Positions 22,990 through 33,641 of a stretch of 64,000 nt of DNA are shown piece by piece (positions within the stretch are counted from its first letter, which is position 1; every line of letters starts with the position of its first letter). Both the position numbers and the translations under genes were made by a program. The DNA comes from Diplocarpon mali (lineage: Eukaryota > Ascomycota > Leotiomycetes > Helotiales > Drepanopezizaceae), in NCBI GenBank assembly GCA_024741835.1, contig JAENRP010000180.1:25436-89435 (forward strand). Reading direction: 5' to 3'. Under the pieces are notes generated by a model, which saw only the letters and a program-made list of their open reading frames with translations, did no database searches and was not told the DNA's origin.

Positions 22990-23694
22990 CAGGCCTCGGT
23001 GAATGAAAGCCGGCGCGCTCATCTGGTACGAGATCGCGAGGCCGTCACGCTGACCTGGACCCTGAGGGAGCTGGTTGCGGCGTATGCCTGGTAAGTACCG
23101 TGCGCCGGTGCGGTGCTGGATGGGACTATAGGACTATAGGACTGTGGGGCTATAGGACAGTGGGGCTATAGGATTGTGGGGCTATAGGACTGTGGGGCTA
23201 TAGGACTATGGGGCTACATGAATATTGGGCTATAGGACTACACGACCATAAGACTACACGACTATCGGACTACACGACCGCAGGCGCGTGCAACGGCCTG
23301 GTTACTGACAGCAACCAGCGTCTTCCTGGTGTTCTTCGTCGTGAGTATGCAGCAGCAGACACAGGTCAACCTGAGTTACCATGTAACTTCGTCCTTTGCC
23401 CTCCTGCCTCGGACCGCCACCAGCGGGATGGCCTACGTGCGGGATGTTTTCATGGCTGACACCTCCAGTCTCAAGAACCGGGCCCTGGTCTTCGCTTTCT
23501 CGACCACGCCATACATCGCCACGCCCTTCATCGCCACGCCCTTCACCGGTCTCGTCTTGATCATCGCCGCTTTCGTCCCAATCCTCCTCCCAATCTCCCT
23601 CTCATCATACCAGAGCCCGGGCAACGCGACCCTCAACGCGGAGCTGTACGGTAGCCTCAGCTCGCCAAGCGAGCCCCTCGCCGCGAAATGCTAA
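22990..23694 (+). pseudogene. Decayed siderophore-type MFS transporter fragment
   Basis: The remnant has a first exon-like piece ending at 23090 (REAVTLTWTLRELVAAYA), a GTAAGT donor at 23091 and a second piece from 23319. That piece reads VFLVFFVVSMQQQTQVNL, then SYHVTSSFALL, and soon after DVFMADTSSLKNRALVFAFS-TTPYIATPF. Siderophore-iron MFS transporters have the SMQQQT...VTSSF element in the first membrane segment, and the ADTSSLKNR...PY(I) element roughly 100 residues further on. Here they are separated by about 16 residues, so most of TM2-TM4 is deleted. After PYIATPF a 15-bp duplication repeats IATPF and the homology ends. No intact transporter remains. The donor and acceptor positions show it was once a spliced gene. 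Confidence 0.7.
23121..23281 (+). repeat. 16-bp minisatellite, degenerating into ~15-bp units
   Basis: Tandem copies of a unit near ggggctataggactgt (16 bp) fill 23121-23240 with single-base variants. They pass into units built on gactacacgac until about 23281. The array lies wholly inside the interval that would be the intron of the decayed transporter (23091-23318), so it expanded that intron from the usual ~50 nt to about 228 nt. Confidence 0.85.
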
Positions 23695-25076
23695 CCGAGG
23701 CTGAGCCTTGGAGTCAACACACATCACCCTCACCACACTACCTCCCACGGCACATTGCACAGCCCTGACCACGCACCACCGTTACGGCTCTGTTGTGACT
23801 GTTTCGCAAGCGGGATCATGACTGACAGCGTCGCGTCGATCGGGTGCGCCGACCCACCATATTCGAATGATTCAAGCGCCTCGTTTGTCCGGATCGACAC
23901 CAGGGCCTCCTTGGCGGGCCCGATTGTGCTGACGAGTACCGAAATCACCGAAGTGTGCCGGCTGCTCACTGCCAGGTTCGGTGGCGTCGTGAGGGGGGTT
24001 TCAATTCCGGTCAGATCCCTGTGAAGTCTCCAGGAGGTCCTCGTCGCTTGCACGGAACGTTCTGGCAATCGGCCGACTTGAGCCCGGAGCCGCGGGGACG
24101 ACTTTGCACATTTCCGACAGGAACGCTGCTCCGAAAATCTGACCTCAGCGTACCCTATTCCCCTGCAGGGACGAGCGCCTTTGAATTTTTGATGACTTGC
24201 GAGCTTACAATGAGTATTGGAGCGTACTTCTATGTATCCTAGGGTATTCTAAAGGGTCGGAATCTAGGACAATGAGAGCATGGATCAAAGTCATCGCAGT
24301 GCCTGCAATTCGTACCGGAATCGTCTCTTCGTCGGGTTCCTCTCGCGCGGCCTGGTTGAGGGCTTGGTCCTGATCGTGTTCATCGTAGGACGATTGGCTA
24401 GGGAAGTAATTCGAGAGGCCGAGGAAGCGTACCCAGCCCACCGCTCCGGTGTATACACATGCAGAGAATGCTGGCACTCATATGTCAAGGGCATACTGCA
24501 TCCCGGCTGAGAGTTTCTCGAAGACAGGCAGTAGCGAAATCTACTCACAGATTAGACACAATAGAACAGTGCGTCGAGTCTGCCTGGCAGTCACATAACG
24601 CGGGCGGAGAGAAGGGAGTTTCTCATCAAGATGAATCCGGAAGAGCATCAGGCACCGCTGTACAGCAAATCATAACAAGACCGGCAGGGTCCCAGAGACC
24701 ATTAGTCTCGCAGTTCCAAGCTCGTCAGGCAGGCGTGCAAAAAGCAGATGCGACAAAAATCTTCAATTTTGCCTCCATCTGTCTACTTCCCGAGGCTCGC
24801 ACCTAGTTCTAGCTCCCGAATCTTCTCCACCGGAAGCCAAGAGCTGGTGGGCTGAAGCCGGTGCGTACTCGTAGATACCAAGATACCCTTTGCTCTCCTG
24901 AACGCTCCTGTTCCAGCTTCAGCAGCTGCTGTGGCGCACCAGCTCCTGATCGACGCTCCTCGGGCGATGCTGTAGAGCGATAGATGCGCCCCTGAGTATC
25001 AGCGAAGGCGAACCTCAGCCGTCGAAAGCACTGTTTCTTCGAGGCTCCGCCGTGAGTTGGGTTCGCACCCGAGCCG
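23695..25076. other. Intergenic, no gene recognised
   Basis: Only short overlapping ORFs occur and none has a recognisable domain. On the minus strand a frame open from about 25110 down to a stop at 24809 runs out of frame past the stop of the small mitochondrial protein gene. It is most likely 3' UTR of that gene. No transposon ends or long repeats were seen. Confidence 0.4.
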
Positions 25077-25487
25077 TCACGTCTTCTTCGTCTCCTTGCT
25101 CTGCGTCAACTCGGACAGTTGGTTCTCCAGAACCTTGATCTCTGCTAGGTCCCCGAGCCGGTCAGTTCATACACCATCCTCGTCTCACGCACTCACCAGT
25201 CTTCTCCTTCTTGATCTCCGCCTTCTCCAAATACACCCATCCCCAGTACGTCAGCTGGTACGTGAAGGTCGCCATCAGGAGGACTTTCGCAATTGGCCGA
25301 GTGAAGGTCTTGTAAAAGCCAACCTGTTTTGACGCTTGTCGGCTTTGGTGCGCGGGAGGTGTCCAGCTTCTGGGGAACTCACATGTGGCGAAACGATCTT
25401 CTGCCCAGCTTCCGTAGAACTGAATCTCACCTGCGTCATGACGCGCAGGGGGGATTTACTGCTCCGCGACCTCCACATCAGATTCAT
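25077..25487 (-). CDS. Small putative mitochondrial membrane protein
   Basis: Exons are 25383-25487, 25197-25323 and 25077-25144 (introns of 59 and 52 nt), giving 99 aa; an upstream in-frame ATG at 25532 would add 15. The N-terminus is Arg/Ser-rich without acidic residues and contains VMTQVRFSST, like a mitochondrial presequence with a cleavage region. One hydrophobic segment (IAKVLLMATFTYQLTYWGWV, near residues 46-65) is followed by a charged helix LEKAEIKKEK and a short coiled tail. The last intron ends in TAGCAG, a tandem acceptor that would include or omit one Ala without changing frame. I do not recognise the family. A small inner-membrane or respiratory-complex accessory protein is the likeliest role, by inference only. 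Confidence 0.75.
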
Positions 25488-25755
25488 TCCGATGGTGACT
25501 TCAGAGGTTGTAGTTGCGCGAGATGCTAGCATGCTGGGTTTCACGCGACATGGAAACTCCGCCAAGTCGAAATAATGCTAGCGTGGCGACCCTGGTCTGT
25601 TGCACTCTGGCCCGAAAGACAGCAGTCGATGCCAGACGCTTCACCAAGCCCTCCACGACAACTATACGCTCCCTGTTCTTGTCCTCTCTGACATCTTCTT
25701 CTGCGCAGACAATACCGAGATCTGCGTGCCTGCCCCCACCTCCAGCAAATTCACC
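25488..25755. promoter_or_regulatory. Divergent promoter, small mitochondrial protein gene and YSY6
   Basis: A compact head-to-head intergenic region of about 220-270 bp, depending on the start used for the left gene. It must hold both core promoters and both leaders. Confidence 0.5.
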
Positions 25756-26078
25756 ATGGTAAGTATCCCGCCAGCGACGAACACGGCGCAAGAGCTTACC
25801 AAGCTAATGCGATTGAAACAGGTGCAAACACCACAGCAGCGGAAGGCCAACGCCAAGTTCAACAGAGATCTGGATGCGAAGCGTGGAAAGCCCACACAGG
25901 AGGTGGTGAAGAAGCAGTCGTTCAAGAGCCCCGTCAGCCCATTGGTACTCGGTATGTGTCCGCGCGACCGTCCACGCACGCACGAAATGGAAGTTGCTCA
26001 TCGGTAATAGGCCTACTCGGATTCGTCATCTTTGGAGGCCTACTATTCGAGCTGCTGAGCAGGTTTTTCGGATTCTAG
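25756..26078 (+). CDS. YSY6: Stress-associated ER membrane protein (SERP1/RAMP4/Ysy6)
   Basis: A tiny tail-anchored ER protein that associates with the Sec61 translocon and ribosomes. Exons are 25756-25758 (only the ATG), 25822-25951 and 26011-26078, giving 66 aa. The product begins MVQTPQQRKANAKFNRD, continues with the Lys-rich KRGKPTQEVVKKQSFKSPVSP, and ends with one membrane helix (LVLGLLGFVIFGGLLFELL) and a short FFGF tail, matching the family from end to end. The first intron follows the start codon directly (GTAAGT donor), so the gene is invisible to single-frame ORF finding. It is convergent with the SMAP-domain gene. Confidence 0.93.
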
Positions 26079-26454
26079 AATAGGCTCTAGGCAGGAGGGG
26101 CGGGATATTAGAGACGAGGGAGACAAGAGGAATGGGCTGTGTGCTGCCTGAGTGCCGAGGACCGAAAGATGATGGCGGAATCTTGTTGACAGGACAGGAC
26201 GATACTGGCAGCACATATCAAGGTCTATATTGGCATGGAGAAGTGTACACTACAAAAGTCACCTCATGTAGCAGGGATGAGGATGTGCAGGAGTTCTTGG
26301 TTGACCTCTTGAGTAGTTTTTTTTTATCAAATCACATGTGACCCTATATCACAACGATCAGGACATGCCTGTCTCTAGTAATTGGCCCAGAGTGATGGAC
26401 AAGAGCAGAACAGCAAGCATGGCCATGCAAAAACCTTCGACGCCAGCGGGCTAA
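26079..26454. other. Convergent intergenic / 3' UTRs
   Basis: These 376 bp lie between YSY6 and the SMAP-domain gene, with no ORF of interest. A T-run near 26318-26325 and AT-rich stretches fit 3' processing signals. Confidence 0.5.
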
Positions 26455-28559
26455 CTATGCGCCCAGCCCACGTCTCTTCCCACCGCCATCGTGCTTCATA
26501 TTGTGGCCTGCCTCAAATTGGCGTTCCAGATCAAGGGCAATCTTATCAATGTCGACACCGGGTTGCTTTTTGCTTTTCTTGTCTTTTTTCTCCCCTTGAT
26601 CCTTCTCGCTCTCCTTCTTTGTTCCCTTTCCGGCACCCAATAAGCGAAGGAACTTTTCTTTCCGGGCTGCATCGCCGGTCAATTTCTCTGGGTTCCAATG
26701 CTCAGCTGCGTAACTATGCTTTTCATAACCGTTACTTGCTTCAGCGGCCATCTTGGCCTTTCGCTCAGTAATTTCTCGGTCCATTCTGGCGTCGCTGCTC
26801 TTTTGCTTCTTGGACTTGTGTTCTTGTACTGCTTCATATGGCACCTTGAGCTTTGTCTCCTTGGTCTCCGACTTTACTCTCTTCGACTCGTTCTTCTTCT
26901 TCACTTCCGGCACCAATGGGGACTTACTTTTCTCGCTCTGGGGGGAAATTTCCTCATCGCTATCGGCACGCTTGCGCTTTGTGGATTTTTCGCTGGTCTC
27001 TGCTGCCAACTTGGCCGCGATCCTGGCGGCCTTCTTCTCTTTCTTGGCATGCTTAGCAGCAGCCAACTGCTTCTCTTCTTCCGTCTTCGAATCCTCGACT
27101 TCTTTTTGCTTGCGTTCCTGTTTTCTCCGTTCTCTCGCGGCTTGCTTCTTGGCCTGCTGGGCTCTCTCGAGTTCGAGAGCTTCCTCCATGTTAGTAACGT
27201 CAAATTTCGGAGGCGTTGTTCGCTTGTGCTTCTTCTCTTCCCGCTCGATTGGGTCCACTTTGGCTTCCTCCATATCTGCGTCCGAGTCCAAATCTGAGCT
27301 AGACTCGGAGTTCGAATCCACGACCTTTTTCTTCCCTGCTTCTTTCTTCTTCTTCGCACAAATAGCTTGAGCGTCGAGTATTTCCTTTCTCGCTGCTGCT
27401 ATGTCAAAAATGATCCCTGCGTCGTCTGCATTTTTCTTCATGCCCTTCATTGCTTTTTTGATATTTTTCGCCTCCTTTTGATTTTGAACCAGGTCCTTCC
27501 ACTCAGCTGCCTTCTCCTTCTTCTTCTTAATCAATCGCTTCTTAATATCATCATCTGTGATGTCCCATAACGCAAGAAGATTTTCCTCGTCGTCTGGCAG
27601 GCTGAATCCTTCGGGAATAATGGGTCTCGGGGGAACAGGCTTGGGCTTCAGTTGTTCTTGTTTCTGAAGCTGCTTTTTGCTTATTCTCTTGGGTCGGACC
27701 AGTTTCGATAGAGCTTCCTTCGCGGGGAAATAAGTAGGAACGGGCCGGCCTTCTTTCTCTGCTTGTTGCGCTTGCTGAGCCTCCAATTTGGCAGCAGCCT
27801 CGGCTTCTTTGTATTCCTGCAAGATTACTTGCCGAGCAGCATCCTCTCTCTGCTTCCCCTCTTTCTCCTGCGCAGCCTTTCGCAATCCATCCTTCGTCTT
27901 GGTAAGTCCGCCCGGGAGGACTATTATCTCGCCAACATTGAATGTCTTGCCGGTGGGATCGTGAATGGCAGCCAGAGCTTCGGCTTGCTTGACAGCTCCG
28001 CTGTGAATCTTCTGGCGCTCGAGATCTATCTCTCGCTGCTTTTTAAGATCTTTGTTCTTTTCATACTTCTCGGTGTTCCTGTTCTACTATAAAAATCAAT
28101 CAAATACTCCTGCTGCGACTGGTAACTGTACCTACCAGTTTTCTGGGTAAAGCGGCATTGTTCTTCCTCGCTGCCCTGGCTTCGGACTTAAGCTTCTTAT
28201 TCTCCTTCCTCGACTTCAATCTTGTCTCTCGTTCGATTACCTTTCGCTCCTCTGGGTAGGAAATATTAGTATCAAATTAATAAATTGAGAGGGAGGGAGG
28301 GTGTTTCTAGCTGTACGTTTCATCTCCCCGATAACCTTAGGGCCCCAAACTACTCCTGTCTTGGATGAAGTGAAGTTCTCGGCCTTGTCACTATTGCCAC
28401 CCTTGACACCCAGCGGAATGTAATTCGCATTTTCCATATCGCGGTGCGCTGGGTGTTGCAATTGAAGTCCTCGGAGAGAATAGAAGTACAATATGGGAAC
28501 CAAATTTTATCTCGAGTCTGCGCTAAGATAAGCTTATCGTTAGCTTTATCGCTACCCAT
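26455..28559 (-). CDS. Lys/Glu-rich protein with C-terminal small acidic protein-like (SMAP) domain
   Basis: Exons are 28490-28559, 28317-28448, 28136-28251 and 26455-28083, giving 648 aa. The C-terminus carries the SMAP-type motif AEHWNPEKLTGDAARKEKFL followed by RLLGAGKG, the recognisable part of the family. The N-terminal part (NYIPLGVKGGNSDKAENF) resembles conserved fungal orthologues. Between them lie long Lys/Arg/Glu-rich helices and an acidic Ser/Asp cluster (DSNSESSSDLDSDADMEE), suggesting a nucleolar or ribosome-biogenesis protein; that role is inference. The first intron is only 41 nt and is the least certain junction. The gene follows AP-3 delta on the same strand, 218 bp downstream of its stop. 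Confidence 0.82.
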
Positions 28560-28777
28560 TTTCTTGGCGAGTCATTCAGGGGAACTACGCCTACAGAAAC
28601 TCGACGATATCTCCACAAGGAATTTTTCCTGCCTATGTTCTGTTCTTTGGAATGTGTAAGTATTTTACATAGCCAGGCTTATCAGTTCAAACAAGCCTAT
28701 GTACGTACATACATCGCGGAACTCGCCCCTGCTCGCAAGAAAAGCACGACTAGCCCGAATCACCTTGCAATGCTTTC

Positions 28778-31700
28778 CTACGCCATTATATGCCCGAGCC
28801 CATCTCCGCATGTCACTTGATCCGCTATACCTCCCTGGCCCGTAATGCCATCATTGACCTTTTTCTTCTTCTTCTTCTTCTTGGGCTTGATAACATCAGC
28901 AGTCACATTCGCTTCAATACCTCCATTATCTGGCTCTGACTTCCGGACTTTCTTCTTTTTCTTCACAACAGTCGCAGAGCCCTCTGCTTCCAAGGTCCCT
29001 TCAACTGCTTTGACCTTTTTCTTCTTCTTTTTAACCACGGTTCCTTCTACGCCCTGGGCTGCCTGGATCCTTTCATTCGCTCTTTGCATTTCAAGTCGAA
29101 GCTTTTCAACCTCCTGCATGGCTTTTGCCATTTCGGCTTCTTCCCTCTGCTGGCATTCATAATCGACTTTGTCAGAGCCATCATCCTCTAGAGAGAATGC
29201 TCCAATGTGACTGGAGTCAACTTGAAGCAGAGAATGCTTCCCTTTAGACCTGAGCCTTGGACCCTCGAGTGTGTTATCCAATTCCTCATTTTGAGAGGAA
29301 GTACCACTGATGTCAAGTGTCTCGTCAGCCGCAACTTGTATTCGATTGCGGGGTTTGGGTGCAGATAGTTTCTGCGGGGAGCGCTGTCCTGTGCTGGCGA
29401 TAGGTTTCCCAAGGTCCAGTTGCATGATAGGTATAGCATCTATGTCCAGATCCGGCCCATTATTGCTTTGAAGGATGTTGTGAAGAGGAGTAGACCTCCC
29501 AGACTTATCATCGCTTGGAGGGATGTAAAATGGGTCATCCTTATTTCTCTCCAGTCGCTCTGCTCGACGTCGGGCGACAATATCAGGGTCAAGGTAGCTT
29601 TCCTCACTCCCTTGGTAAGAACTTACTGGTTCTTCATTGCCAGCAAGACGAGTTATTGCAGGTTCATTTTCCCTGTGCGATGTTTGGGCCTCGGGTGGAG
29701 GCTGGTGATAGTACACCTCGAATTCATCACTATCTGGCTGATCAAAGACAGCTGATTCTACAGCCCTCAGTAGATTACTGAGATTCGGGTTTATAGGTTG
29801 GTTCAGATCTAGAGCAGATGGAATTGGGACATTCTTCTGAGCCCCAATAGCCACGGAATTCAATTCGACACCGGTGAACAAGGACGGTATCGCTTGTGTG
29901 AGTAGTAGCGGTGCATCTTGTGGTGATGAGTAATCGGGAGAGGTAGTCTGACCAGATGATGCCTCTGCTGCCAACTTCAGGAGCTCTGAGAATTCGACAG
30001 CCCTTTCCTGCACCTCCAAGTCAGGATGCATCGAAAGGGGTTCAAGAGCATGAATTATACGGGCCATCAAGAGGGAAACCATTGTCTTCCGTTCTGGTGT
30101 CCAGGGTGTCGCCTCGTCTCCAGAGATCGATGAAAATATTTTGGGCAACGCTTGCAGGTACACAGCAAGAGCTTCTTCTGCCGTAGAAACCTTTGTAAGT
30201 TGTAAGAGAGCCGTCAAGGCATCGTCGGGGGAAGCTAGAGAGGATGCATACTCTCCACAGATCCACACCACAGGTCGTAGGACTCCACTCCCAGCATGCA
30301 GGGGCGTTGAAGGGTCGTTGAAGGTTGAAATAAGAATCGACTCTGCTGCTCTTGTGGCTTGCATCCGAATTGCTTTCACTTTTACTGCAACTGTCCGCAT
30401 TTCGTCCCCAATTCGCTCGGAGACATCCGGATAACTCTTGGCCCAAACATCTACATTGTCTGAGGACATATTTGAGCTGGGGACCGGCGCAGTGCGTACC
30501 AGCTGAATCAATATGTCAATGTACCAATCAAAATCCGCGAGATTTCCATAGCTATTACGCGAACACATTTCCAGTATTTTCGTAATAACATCAATTTTGT
30601 AATCGTCTGGTAGTAAGGGGGCTTCTGGACCTCCTTTGTTGTTTTTGATAGCGGCCTCCGGCGACTCGTCATCTGAATCTGCGGCGGGCTCGATTGGAAC
30701 TGCGCGAGGGTATAGTTCCTCGGCAGTTGCTGAGCGAGAGGTCTTGAGCTGTCTCATCAGACGACCAACAATTGACATCAAGTTGTCGCTGTTGACCATA
30801 CCCACTACTAGATCCAATGCTCTTAGTCGAATTGAGATGTCAGCACTGTCAATGCATTCCATGATCACATCTTCTTGCTCAGCCACAAGGTGTGGGTGAG
30901 TAACAACAATTTTGTTGAACGCTAACAATGCAACATATTTTACTAGAACCTGTCAGCAAGCATTCATACTTCTATGCTAGATACACACAGTTTGCATCGT
31001 CTTCGATCTGTATCATACCCCGGAGCTTGCTCACGCAGAGAGTAGCAATCTCGTCGCCGCCAATAGAATCGTCGCTACTCTCTAATATGCCGCCTTGGAT
31101 GATTCCATTGATGCATTCATACAATAGAGACATAGCGGGAGTGGTACGTATGAGGTTGGTCAGAGGCGGTAACAACTTCTTCACTAGTCGTGGTTCTAGA
31201 GGAGTCAAAATTGCGAACTGTTTCCGTTAGTTGTCTTAAGTGCGATAAACAGATATCAACTTACAAGCTTGATCAATTTAATGGCCATCCAATTATTACC
31301 ACCATCGACTAGTAGCTCGAACAACCTAGGAGCAAGCGGCAAGAAGTCTTGGGGTCTTCGCCATCCCAGTTCGCATACTACGTTCACAACGGCAGCTGTG
31401 ACACTAGGGTCCTCGCCTTCGTCCATCAAACGATCTTTGATTTTGGGCCAGGCCGGACGTAAGGTCTCTGGATAGACCAGCGCCAATCTGTACAGTGTCA
31501 CGATAGTCTTCTTTCTGACCGTAGGATGTGAATGTGTCAGTCGTGGCAAAAGATCGGAGAGAACAGACAAGGCCAAGGAAGGCGTAATTATGTGAGGCAA
31601 TGTTATGATTGGAAGAGACATCGTCGTAACAGCTGTAGAATTTAAATCCTAAACGAGTTCAGAAGCTTTTCCGTAAATTCTCTACCTGGCATTTTACCTT

Positions 31701-32119
31701 TTTCAACAAATTTGTAGCAAGCATCAGCACCTCTGTATCGGGTCGAAAGCTCTGAACCGCCCCGAGGTATCCCACCCGTTTTTGGAGATATTTCGCAGAA
31801 GACATGACTTCGAGGACATGAAATGACGCCCATGACATATCGTGACCAAACATTTCGAGGTAGACGAGCTTTAACAAAGCAGTCGCCTTTAGGTCTGCAC
31901 CATCCCGTCAATACGGACCTCTCCAATTGCTGACAATCACTGACCCATGTCCTGCCCTCGAATTTCGGCGCGACATTCTTTCAGGCTGTTTTGAATGTAT
32001 TCTTTTTCGTTACCCTTGTGATTCCGTAGACCACGAATGAGGTCGTAAAGAGATTTCTCGAACCTGCAAGCCTTTTAGAATCGCAGTATATTTGAGGATA
32101 CCCATGGATTATCGTACAT
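28778..32119 (-). CDS. APL5: AP-3 complex subunit delta
   Basis: The large delta-adaptin of AP-3, which sorts cargo from Golgi/endosomes directly to the vacuole. Exons are 32118-32119, 31945-32063, 31698-31894, 31265-31648, 30989-31217 and 28778-30942, giving 1031 aa with every phase matching. The start codon itself is split: AT at 32119-32118 and G after a 54-nt intron, producing MFEKSLYDLIRGLRNHKG, the classic delta start. Adaptin-N HEAT repeats follow (KATALLKLVYLEMFGHDMSW, NLKYVALLAFNKIVVTHP, IRLRALDLVVGMVN). The C-terminus is a disordered hinge ending in coiled coil and Lys runs (KPKKKKKKKKV). The gene is divergent from EMC2. Confidence 0.94.
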
Positions 32120-32471
32120 CTTGACGACGCCTTCAAGTTCCGAGTTCTAGGGTTGGAAGGGCGAGCGCAACACTTCTGGGGATTTCTCATGGCATGATTG
32201 AGCAGCAAAAGCCCACTAGAATCGTTTCTGGGCGGCGATAACAGGATTCAAGAGGCGCGTGTGAGCCATCTTGAGAAATGCAAGTCCCCCACCAAAGAAG
32301 CACGTCAAGATAAAGGCGGCCTGGCTTTTCTCCTAAAGCGGCAACACCCACCAGCCTTAGAGGTCTGAGAGAGTCAAGGCAGCTTGCCAAATCACACATT
32401 ACAGCTGATAGGACTTTCTCACGATAGCCTGCCTCATCAGTACGGCCTGTTACCTCGAATCTAATCACAGC
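32120..32471. promoter_or_regulatory. Divergent promoter, APL5 and EMC2
   Basis: These 352 bp lie between two head-to-head endomembrane genes. They also include the 5' UTR part of the first APL5 exon. No specific motif was identified. Confidence 0.45.
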
Positions 32472-33592
32472 ATGTCATCCTCTCTGCTGCACCCTCCTGC
32501 ACATTTGCCACCGGCCGTGGCCCTACGGCTATCACAGCAGGCCCCGGCTCTGCTACAGAGCATCCCCTCGTCAATCTCATCGTATTCTATCAGCTCTCTG
32601 TGGTCCGCTGCGGAATCCCCTGAGCTGTGGACAACCTATGAAAACCTCATGCTGTCCTGCTTGCGAACCGGGGATGAAGAGAGCGCACATCTGTGCCTCC
32701 AGCGGTTGACGCAACGGTTTGGCGCACACAACGAGAGGTTAATGGCGTTGAGAGGGATATTTGAGGAGGCCCGAGCCGATGACGATGCCACGCTCAAGAA
32801 CATACTGAAGGAATACGAAAATATCCTGGCAGAAAATCCCGAAAACATGGTAACCAGCCAAGGCCTCGTTCACCTTACTGTGCTAATATTCGCAGCCTGT
32901 CTCGAAGCGCAGAATCGCGCTCCTGAAATCCCTCGATAAAGTGCCCGAGGCCATTGGTGCTCTTAATCAGTTCTTAGATTCTTCGCCTACAGACGCAGAA
33001 GCTTGGGCTGAGCTGGCGGATCTATACCTGTCCCAGGGGCTGTATCAGCAAGCTATATTTGCTTTGGAAGAGGTCCTGCTGGTGGCTCCCTTCGCGTGGA
33101 ACGTCAGTGCAACGTTGTATAAATATCACGAAACGAATTCTGACTGCGAGAATAGATTCATGCGCGCCTCGGCGAGGTCCAGTACATGGCAGCTGTCGCT
33201 GGGGAAGTTGGATCCGACAAACATCTCGCCGAAGCTTTCCGAAGATTCTGCAGGAGCATCGAACTGTGCGATGATTATCTTCGGGGGTATTATGGACTTA
33301 AGCTGGTAGGTGTGTCCAGGTCCCAGGCCAAGTCCCTCCTAACAAATCACAGACAACGACACGACTTTTGACCAACCACTCCCTGGGAGGCCGACAGTCG
33401 AAAGCGGATTCAGGAGTGCCACCACCAGACATGAAGACTGTGGAACGTCTGAATGAGATGGCCACGGCTAAACTCTCAGAGATAGTGCGCAGGAGCGTGG
33501 CAGGCGAAGCAGGATGGAGTGGTTTTGACGAGGCTGAACTAATTGCTGCCAAAGCATTACTGGACTCCGAAGCTGCCAAGATCACTCGCTGA
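32472..33592 (+). CDS. EMC2: ER membrane protein complex subunit 2 (TPR protein)
   Basis: EMC2 is the cytosolic TPR subunit of the EMC insertase, which inserts tail-anchored and multipass membrane proteins. Exons are 32472-32849, 32896-33102, 33156-33305 and 33353-33592, giving 324 aa. TPR-like helices are clear: SAHLCLQRLTQRFGAHNERL, LDKVPEAIGALNQFLDSSPT, DAEAWAELADLYLSQGLYQQ, then AIFALEEVLLVAPFAWNIHA and LAEAFRRFCRSIELCDDYLR with GYYGLKL. Introns of 46, 53 and 47 nt are GT-AG and in phase. Length and layout match fungal orthologues. It converges on a tentative minus-strand gene 50 bp beyond its stop. Confidence 0.93.
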
Positions 33593-33641
33593 ACTGCGAG
33601 GCCCAGCTTAGTTGAAGACGTAAAGTATCGATTTCGACGAA

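Noticed and set aside
24809..25110. Minus frame running past the stop of the small mitochondrial gene as an extended C-terminus
   Set aside because: It is in a different phase from the supported exons and has no recognisable features. It is treated as 3' UTR.
26698..27370. Long plus-strand ORFs (199 and 205 codons) opposite the SMAP-domain gene
   Set aside because: They are antisense shadows of Lys/Glu-rich codons, giving Leu/Phe/Ser-rich peptides that only look like membrane proteins.
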